Source: Acidobacteriota bacterium
GTDB lineage: Bacteria; Acidobacteriota; Blastocatellia; Pyrinomonadales; Pyrinomonadaceae
Direction: 5' to 3'
Assembly: GCA_005790265.1 (NCBI GenBank)
Contig: SXVE01000029.1
Coordinates: 1-12,316 of the forward strand
DNA length: 12,316 nt
How positions within the stretch are numbered: the stretch's first letter is position 1; the number at the start of each line of letters is the position of its first letter. The position numbers and the translations under genes are program-made. The notes beneath the pieces were generated by a model that had not been told where the DNA came from, searched no databases, and saw nothing but the letters and a program-made list of their open reading frames with translations. Shown in pieces: positions 1 through 4,747 of this stretch.

Positions 1-402
1 TCGGAAGCGATGACGATGGTCGCCGCGCAGGTTTTGGGAAATGACGCGGCAATTGGTTTTGCCGGTTCGCAGGGAAATTTCGAGCTGAATGTTTTTAAGC
101 CCGTGATGATTCACAATTTTCTGCATTCGGTCAGATTATTAAACGACGCGTGTCAAGGTTTTGTCGAATTTTGCGTTGCAGGAATCGAACTCAATCGCGC
201 GCAGATTGATAAATATTTGCAGGATTCGCTGATGCTCGTCACTGCGCTTAATCAGCACGTCGGCTACGACAACGCTGCCAAAATCGCCAAAAACGCGCAC
301 AAAAAGGGAACTTCGCTCAAAGAATCGGCGCTCGAACTCGGGCTTCTAACCGGCGAACAATTTGACGAATGGGTCGTTCCGGTTGATATGACGCATCCGT
401 AA
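1..402 (+). CDS. fumC: Class II fumarate hydratase, C-terminal part (5' end outside window)
   Basis: This is the last 133 residues of a class II (iron-independent) fumarase, which interconverts fumarate and malate in the cytosolic TCA cycle. The reading frame is open from base 1 (Ser-Glu-Ala-Met), so the gene begins upstream of the window. The stretches MTMVAAQVLGNDAAIGFAGS and GNFELNVFKPVMIHNFLHS, and the end with LVTALNQHVGYDNAAKIAK, follow the conserved core and C-terminal domain of FumC/aspartase superfamily enzymes. The GSSxMPxKxN signature loop lies just before the window. The gene stops with TAA at 400-402 and converges on the T6SS operon. It is a housekeeping neighbour and not part of the secretion system. 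Aspartase is the nearest alternative, but the NQHVGYDNAAKIAK type C-terminus favours fumarase. Confidence 0.95.
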   Translation, partial: SEAMTMVAAQVLGNDAAIGFAGSQGNFELNVFKPVMIHNFLHSVRLLNDACQGFVEFCVAGIELNRAQIDKYLQDSLMLVTALNQHVGYDNAAKIAKNAHKKGTSLKESALELGLLTGEQFDEWVVPVDMTHP

Positions 403-461
403 GAAGCTGAATTCAACCTGAAAAGCGGACAACAATCCGAAAATTTTGGGAAAGGCAGATT

Positions 462-540
462 GCCCGCGAAAAACGCAAAAAGCGCGAAATGAAAAGAATA
501 ATAAAAACTATTCGCTTTCATTTCGCGCTTTTTTGCGGGC
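462..540. terminator. Bidirectional hairpin terminator between fumC and the T6SS operon
   Basis: A near-perfect inverted repeat fills much of the gap between the convergent fumC and the last operon gene. The core arm at 477-494 (AAAAAGCGCGAAATGAAA) pairs perfectly over 18 bp with 516-533. The arm continues inward after a small bulge with GAATA/TATTC (496-500 with 509-513), around an 8-nt A-rich loop. Outer GCCCGC (462-467) pairs with GCGGGC (535-540). Each arm is A-rich on its 5' side and T-rich on its 3' side, so a T-run follows the GC part of the stem on either strand, as expected for Rho-independent termination in both directions. The rest of the gap, 403-461 and 541-573, shows nothing recognisable. 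Confidence 0.85.
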
Positions 541-573
541 GCTATTTCTCAGTTAGTATTTTTAACTTTTCGA

Positions 574-819
574 TCAAAGATCAACCTGCTGAATCGCGCG
601 GTTGAGCAGCGTTTTGCGCACGTATTCGGCTTTTGTTTGCGCTCTTTTTTTCGCTTCGCCTTTTTCGGCGTTTTGCAGTTGACGCAGAAAATCAACTTCG
701 CGGTCGAGCTTTGCTTTTGTTTGTTCGGACGGATTTTCGTCGTAAGAATCACGCAGCTTTTCGACGAGATACTGCCGCCGCTGCACATTTCTTTCCGGGT
801 TTTCGGTTGGTTCTTCCAT
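574..819 (-). CDS. Small charged hypothetical protein at the end of the T6SS operon
   Basis: I do not recognise this 81-residue protein. It is rich in Lys, Arg, Glu and Gln, has no Cys or Trp, no signal peptide and no membrane segment. Residues 11-75 are compatible with one or two long amphipathic helices or a short coiled coil (for example QRRQYLVEKLRDSYDE and TKAKLDREVDFLRQL). The ATG at 819 lies 19 bp after the stop of the preceding gene in the same direction, so it is probably the last cistron of the operon, followed by the hairpin at 462-540. No clear Shine-Dalgarno sequence precedes it. Overlapping frames on both strands encode less protein-like, Cys/Phe- or Lys-rich products, which is why this frame was preferred. 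It could be a small chaperone, an immunity-type protein or an accessory factor, but nothing visible decides. Confidence 0.6.
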   Translation of the reverse strand: MEEPTENPERNVQRRQYLVEKLRDSYDENPSEQTKAKLDREVDFLRQLQNAEKGEAKKRAQTKAEYVRKTLLNRAIQQVDL

Positions 820-838
820 ACTGTTTTAACTGATCAAT

Positions 839-1225
839 TTAAGCGCGAAACCAGACGTCTGATTTGTAGTTTTGTTCGGCTTTTTCCCACGCTTCGTCCG
901 AAGTTCTTTCCCAGAGCTGCGCCAAACGGTCGGAAACGGGGAAATTTGTGTCCGCCAGAACGATTTTAATTTCGTCCTGTTCGTCAAAATTCGGCGCGAT
1001 TTCAAACATCAGCGCGACGAACGCGCCGACGTCTTCGGCGCGTTCAATGTCGTGCGATTTCGCGCGCTCGATGCCGATTTGAATCATCGCGCTTAATTTT
1101 TCATCGTCGTAATCCGCAATGCGCTCCGGATTCGCTTCGCGCAACGCCTGCGCGATCAAGCGGTTTAACTCCGCGTCGTTTTTCGCGATAAAATGCTGAA
1201 TCTGTTCTGTTCTGATTATTAACAT
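839..1225 (-). CDS. PAAR-associated T6SS hypothetical protein (128 aa)
   Basis: A 128-residue soluble, acidic, mostly helical protein. The opening MLIIRTEQIQHF and the block around IQIGIERAKSHDIERAEDVGAFVALMF (residues 48-74), followed by NFDEQ, resemble a family of small uncharacterised proteins that I recall being encoded beside PAAR, DUF4123 and VgrG genes. Members typically begin with MLxIRxEQ and contain a GIxRAxxYGI-ERDV-x-xxDLMF-x-xxFD pattern. Their function is not established; an adaptor or chaperone role at the spike is plausible. The ATG at 1225 follows the PAAR stop by 25 bp and has only a weak GAGA upstream, which suggests translational dependence on its neighbour. No toxin motif or transmembrane segment is visible. 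The family assignment rests on memory of the pattern, not on a search. Confidence 0.8.
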   Translation of the reverse strand: MLIIRTEQIQHFIAKNDAELNRLIAQALREANPERIADYDDEKLSAMIQIGIERAKSHDIERAEDVGAFVALMFEIAPNFDEQDEIKIVLADTNFPVSDRLAQLWERTSDEAWEKAEQNYKSDVWFRA

Positions 1226-1250
1226 CGTTTCTCAGTTTCGTGTTTCCGGT

Positions 1251-1751
1251 CTAACCGCCGATCATCACTGTCGGTTCGCCTTTGGTGATTTTGTTCGGCG
1301 GTCCGACGGCTTCGAGAATCGTATCGCCCATTCGCGCGGCGGGCATTCCGCTGACCATCACCGTGTTTGACGGCGTGATTACTACGCCCGGACCGTGCGG
1401 CGGAATCGGCAAAGGCGTTGCGCAAACGTGAATGTCGGAACCGCCCGCCGCGCCGGAAATCATACTGCCCATCGCAACGGCGGCAGCGGCTTTCGTTGTT
1501 TCTTCCGCCAGTTTGGCGGCGGGCGCGCCCGGCGTTCCGGCAGCCGCGACCGTTGCCGCTTCCGCTGTTTTAATAGCGATCTCCGAAACTTTTTTCGCCG
1601 CCTGAAGCGCGGCGGCAACAGCCGGATTGACGCCGCGCCAGCCAGGCAGAAACCCGATGATCACGGTGATCGCGGTCGGTCCGCCGGTCAAAATCGGCGG
1701 CAGCGGATGAGCGACTGTATCGGTAATTCGGGCGGCAGGTTTTCCCGGCAT
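1251..1751 (-). CDS. PAAR-domain spike-tip protein with Ala-rich insertion
   Basis: A 166-residue PAAR-family protein, expected to fold as the sharp cone capping the VgrG trimer and to carry a bound metal. A first PAAR-like half (residues 1-40: KPAARITDTVAHP, GGPTAITVIIGFLPGWRG) is separated from the second half (105-166: DIHVCATPLPIPPHGPGVVI, GMPAARMGD, KGEPTVMIGG) by an Ala/Thr/Glu-rich, probably helical stretch at 41-104. The tetrapeptide PAAR occurs twice (5-8 and 137-140). His15, His108, Cys110 and His119 are candidate metal ligands. Similar long PAAR proteins with an Ala-rich middle are, as I recall, common in T6SS loci. There is no C-terminal toxin extension, because the chain ends right after the last PAAR strand. 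A strong AAGGAG ribosome site nine bases upstream supports the ATG at 1751. It lies 28 bp after the DUF4123 gene. Confidence 0.93.
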   Translation of the reverse strand: MPGKPAARITDTVAHPLPPILTGGPTAITVIIGFLPGWRGVNPAVAAALQAAKKVSEIAIKTAEAATVAAAGTPGAPAAKLAEETTKAAAAVAMGSMISGAAGGSDIHVCATPLPIPPHGPGVVITPSNTVMVSGMPAARMGDTILEAVGPPNKITKGEPTVMIGG

Positions 1752-1760
1752 AGTTTCATT

Positions 1761-1770
1761 TCTCCTTTTT
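1761..1770 (-). promoter_or_regulatory. Strong ribosome binding site of the PAAR gene
   Basis: Read on the minus strand this is AAAAAGGAGA, ending nine bases before the ATG at 1751. It fixes the start of the PAAR gene. It contrasts with the weak or absent Shine-Dalgarno signals of the DUF4123 gene before it and the small genes after it. Confidence 0.75.
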
Positions 1771-1779
1771 GATCTGCAA

Positions 1780-2301
1780 CTAACTTACATCCAATTCCGC
1801 TTGTTTTAATTGTCCGTCAGAGTTGCTGAACCGGGTCAGCGTTTCTTCGGCGCTTTCGGCGAAAAACGATTCGACATCGCCGAAAAATATTTTCAATTCC
1901 GCCGGTTGGCAGGTCGGTAGAAATTCACGCAAAACTCGCGGGTCGTAGTAGCGAAAAAACATCGGCGCGCCTTTTTCGTCGTAAACGTTGACGAGCGCGC
2001 GAAAATGTCCGCGCAAATCGTTGAGCGTGCGGCGGCTGTGCACGAAAATTCCCCAATTATTGCCGCAGCATTCCTGAAAAACCCAATCGGTAAAAGGCGT
2101 ATTCGGGTAAAGCCGAACAAGATACGGCGCAACTTCCGCCATATCCGGCTCCAAATCTCCGGCAAAAAGACAGTAGTGCGGCGGTTTCATTTCATAAAGT
2201 TTCATCCGCAAGCCCGCCACGCTCGCGCCGTCGAGAATCGCGTAAATTCTGGTGTTGAACGAGATAATATGCTGACTTAATTTTTCCGTGTTGATCGCCA
2301 T
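1780..2301 (-). CDS. DUF4123 T6SS adaptor/chaperone
   Basis: A 173-residue protein of the DUF4123 family, known in other bacteria as Tap/TEC, cytosolic adaptors that recruit a cognate effector to the VgrG spike. The order of motifs fits: an N-terminal strand IYAILDGAS (19-27), then LYPNTPFTDWVFQE (64-77), WGIFVHS (83-89), LRGHFRAL (96-103), and the hallmark MFFRYYDPRVLREFLPTC (114-131) followed by FFG. Length is typical. It sits directly between vgrG and the PAAR gene, the normal context for this family. The ATG at 2301 has no clear Shine-Dalgarno. The spacer from the vgrG stop is 92 bp and holds no credible extra gene. The family usually precedes its effector gene. Here the next genes are a PAAR protein and two small proteins, so the cargo is not evident. 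Confidence 0.92.
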   Translation of the reverse strand: MAINTEKLSQHIISFNTRIYAILDGASVAGLRMKLYEMKPPHYCLFAGDLEPDMAEVAPYLVRLYPNTPFTDWVFQECCGNNWGIFVHSRRTLNDLRGHFRALVNVYDEKGAPMFFRYYDPRVLREFLPTCQPAELKIFFGDVESFFAESAEETLTRFSNSDGQLKQAELDVS

Positions 2302-2393
2302 CGCAGTTCGTTTTCCGCTGTTCGTCCTTGCCGTAATTTTCTTCGGGCTTCCGGCGTCCGTTCGGCTGTTTTTTCGCTAGAAGCGCCGCCAAA

Positions 2394-4553
2394 CTACTTC
2401 GCCGACGGTTGATTTTTACTGACGAAAGCCGCGCCCGTTCCTTTCGCTTTCATCAGCGCCTGACTCGTCTGGCTGTAAGAAACGGGCGGCACGGGCGACG
2501 GATTAACCGGCGTTCCGGCGCGAGCGCCCGCTTCTGCCGTCGCCGCTTCTTTCGGGTCTTTCGGCGCTTCCGGACTGCTGCCCGAACCGGAACCAGCCGC
2601 GCCGCCGCTGTTAATCATCACCATCGTTCCTTTGATAAAAATTCCCGCCGGATTGATATTGATAAAATTGCCGCCGACTTTGAGCGTCAGATTCGTTCCG
2701 GTTTCGAGCGTCATAGACATTCCCGATTTGAGATGAATTTCCATTCCGGCGTCGAGCGCGTAATTCGTTCCGGCTTTTTCCTGAATATTCATTCCGACGT
2801 TCAGAGACATCGTGCCGTCAATTTTCTCGTTGTGATCGCCGCCGACTTTCAAGTGTTTATCGGCTGTTATTTTTTCGAGCTGGTCGTTTTTCACAACCAG
2901 ATGGCGGTCGCGCACGATTGTTTCCATACAATCGTTTTTCACGCGAATATCTTCGTCTTTTTCGGCGTGAATAAAAATCTGCTCGCTGCCTTTTTTGTCT
3001 TCAAAACGAAATTCGTTGAAACCGCCGCCGCCTTTGCTCGAATTGGATTTGATCGTGGATTTTGTTTTTTCGTCCGGCAAAGTGTACGGCGGCATTGCTT
3101 CCGGCTGATAAACGCAGCCGGTGATAATCGGCTGATCCGGATCGCCTTCGAGAAAACCGACGACCACTTCCATTCCGATGCGCGGAATGAACATCGTTCC
3201 CCATTTATTGCCCGCCCAAGCCTGCGCGACTCGCAGCCAGCACGAACTGTCGGCATCGTTTTGCCCTTTGCGATCCCAGTGAAACTGCACTTTGACGCGC
3301 CCGTATTTGTCCGTGAAAATTTCTTCGCCCGCCGGTCCGACGACGATTGCCGTTTGGCTGCCGTGAATAATCGGTTTGGCGGTCTTCTGCGCCGGTCGAA
3401 ATTCCGGACTGCCGGAACCGTGCGGAATACAGGTGAATTCGTTTTTGTAAGCGCTCGGCTGCGTGTCGCCGACGATGTAATCGGGCGTTTGATCGGCTTC
3501 GTATTTGACTGAAGTAAGGATGTACTGAATATTAAAATCACTGTTCGGGTGATTTTTAAGTTTGAATCGGTAACCGGCGGTCAGCGTCGCGCAGTCGGAA
3601 TAACCGTTGATGGTTTTATACTGCACGTCGAGCGCCAGCATCCGATTGGTCGCCGTTCGTTTGTTATCCTGAAAAATATTCGTCAGTTCCTGCGGCTGTT
3701 CGCCGCCGCCTTTGTTAATTCCGTCGTATTTTCTGGCGTATCCGGCGGGAAACTGGTAAGTTTCCATTTTTTTATTATTGCCGCTTTCAATCGCGCTCAA
3801 TTTTTCGGCTTCGAGTTTTTTGTTTGGCAGCTGGAAATTATTGTCCCACAAAGTGACTTTGCCGGTTTGTAGGCGATACGTTGTTTGCCAGTGTTTGACC
3901 GCGCTTTCCCACGGCTTGCCCGAATCTTCTTTGTAGATATTCAGCTCAGATTTGCTCGGGCAATCTTCGGGCTGCGTAAAATTGTCGCGCAGAATCAGTT
4001 TTTCCGTGTCGCCCGAATGTTCAAAATAATAATAAATTCCTTCTTCTTCCATCAGGCGCGAAGCAAAATCGAAATCGCTTTCCTGATACTGCACGCAGTA
4101 ATTTCTCGGTTTGTAATCAGCTTGCAGCTGATCTTTGATTTCGTAACCCTTAAAAACTTCTTTCAAAATTTCCCGCACGCTTTTCTGCTGAAAAATGCGG
4201 CTCTGAAAAATGCGCGTCAGTCGCCAGACGTGCGGCACAATCGTCGCGTAATAAGCCGTAAATCGGCGATTGCGTCCGACCTGCACAAACTGATTGACCA
4301 TTCCCGAAATTACTCGTTTGCCGCCGTCTTCCTGCTCAATCGAAAGCGTCACGGTTTTGCCGATCAGCTGATTTCCGTCAATAAACGTGATTTTATATTC
4401 GTCGTCTTCTTCTTCGTCGTACAAAAGCTCGACATCAACTTCGTAAAGCTCCGAAATTTTTTCTTCCGCGCGAATTTTATTGAGCAGCAGATAATCTTCG
4501 CCGAGCGGCGTGCTGATCGAAATAAGTCGGTCTTTTTGTGTCGTTACTGGCAT
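2394..4553 (-). CDS. vgrG: VgrG/TssI spike protein
   Basis: A 719-residue VgrG, the trimeric spike equivalent to phage T4 gp27-gp5. With the ATG at 4553 as residue 1, the gp27-like region spans about 1-390 and includes FQSRIFQQKSVREILKEVF and DFDFASRLMEEEGIYYYFEH. The gp5-like OB fold is at about 400-485 (DKYGRVKVQFHWDRKG; FIPRIGMEVVVGFLEGDPDQP). The needle β-helix follows to about 640, with repeating short strands, ending in NPAGIFIKGTMVMINSGG. The last 70 residues are a low-complexity Gly/Ser/Pro/Ala tail with no enzymatic domain. A TTG at 4631 would add 26 residues in frame. The ATG is preferred because GGGGAAG lies eight bases upstream of it and family similarity begins near it. DUF4123 and PAAR genes follow. 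The 194-bp leader contains the alternative hairpins described separately. Confidence 0.97.
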   Translation of the reverse strand: MPVTTQKDRLISISTPLGEDYLLLNKIRAEEKISELYEVDVELLYDEEEDDEYKITFIDGNQLIGKTVTLSIEQEDGGKRVISGMVNQFVQVGRNRRFTAYYATIVPHVWRLTRIFQSRIFQQKSVREILKEVFKGYEIKDQLQADYKPRNYCVQYQESDFDFASRLMEEEGIYYYFEHSGDTEKLILRDNFTQPEDCPSKSELNIYKEDSGKPWESAVKHWQTTYRLQTGKVTLWDNNFQLPNKKLEAEKLSAIESGNNKKMETYQFPAGYARKYDGINKGGGEQPQELTNIFQDNKRTATNRMLALDVQYKTINGYSDCATLTAGYRFKLKNHPNSDFNIQYILTSVKYEADQTPDYIVGDTQPSAYKNEFTCIPHGSGSPEFRPAQKTAKPIIHGSQTAIVVGPAGEEIFTDKYGRVKVQFHWDRKGQNDADSSCWLRVAQAWAGNKWGTMFIPRIGMEVVVGFLEGDPDQPIITGCVYQPEAMPPYTLPDEKTKSTIKSNSSKGGGGFNEFRFEDKKGSEQIFIHAEKDEDIRVKNDCMETIVRDRHLVVKNDQLEKITADKHLKVGGDHNEKIDGTMSLNVGMNIQEKAGTNYALDAGMEIHLKSGMSMTLETGTNLTLKVGGNFININPAGIFIKGTMVMINSGGAAGSGSGSSPEAPKDPKEAATAEAGARAGTPVNPSPVPPVSYSQTSQALMKAKGTGAAFVSKNQPSAK

Positions 4554-4561
4554 TTCTATTT

Positions 4562-4568
4562 CTTCCCC
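4562..4568 (-). promoter_or_regulatory. Ribosome binding site deciding the vgrG start
   Basis: GGGGAAG on the minus strand, eight bases before the ATG at 4553. It supports this start over the upstream in-frame TTG at 4631, which lies inside the hairpin loop and has no comparable site. Confidence 0.6.
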
Positions 4569-4583
4569 AACAAAATCGAATTT

Positions 4584-4647
4584 GAAAACTCCGGTTCGTT
4601 TAATTTGCCGCCGATGCGGAGTTTTCTTCAACAGGGAAACTCCGCAT
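4584..4647 (-). promoter_or_regulatory. Possible alternative-hairpin leader upstream of vgrG
   Basis: In the spacer between clpV and vgrG three segments share complementarity. Segment 1 (4637-4647) pairs perfectly over 11 bp with segment 2 (4614-4624, ATGCGGAGTTT on the plus strand) around a 12-nt loop. Segment 2 (4617-4626) also pairs perfectly over 10 bp with segment 3 (4584-4593, GAAAACTCCG) around a 23-nt loop. In the transcript the order is 1-2-3, then the ribosome site (4562-4568) and the ATG (4553). The two hairpins are mutually exclusive. No U-run follows either one, so effects on translation or RNA processing are more likely than simple termination. The pairing is seen in the sequence; the function is inference. 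Confidence 0.5.
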
Positions 4648-4747
4648 TGCTCTAAAATTTAGCTCGGCAAGAAAACAATCCAACTGCCGTTTTCGCGCGA
4701 AAGACGCTTGTTTCTTCGGTTAATTTCGTTTGCCGATAAATTTCTTT

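Noticed and set aside
549..788. Alternative 79-residue minus-strand frame overlapping the 81-residue gene
   Set aside because: Cys/Lys/Ser-rich product with no clear start signal. The neighbouring frame has a more protein-like charged helical product, better spacing from the preceding stop, and typical codons.
633..969. Plus-strand Phe-rich frames that might be a membrane protein
   Set aside because: The hydrophobicity comes from reading Lys/Glu-rich helical genes on the opposite strand. There is no ribosome site and the frames cross two minus-strand genes.
839..1225. The 128-residue protein as a T6SS toxin
   Set aside because: No catalytic motif, membrane segment or toxin-like domain is visible. 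Its pattern fits a PAAR-associated accessory family better.
2192..2392. Short minus-strand frame in the vgrG-DUF4123 spacer
   Set aside because: It starts at a TTG without a ribosome site and runs out of frame into the DUF4123 gene. The product is a basic, low-information sequence.
2409..3512. Long plus-strand open frame antisense to vgrG (and another at 3885-4655)
   Set aside because: The minus strand encodes an unmistakable VgrG over the same bases. The plus-strand products are Arg/Phe-rich, match no family I know, and are expected from codon bias in the real gene.
4554..4631. 26-residue N-terminal extension of VgrG from a TTG start
   Set aside because: No ribosome site precedes the TTG, it lies in a hairpin loop, and the ATG at 4553 has GGGGAAG at proper spacing. 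The extension also lacks family resemblance.
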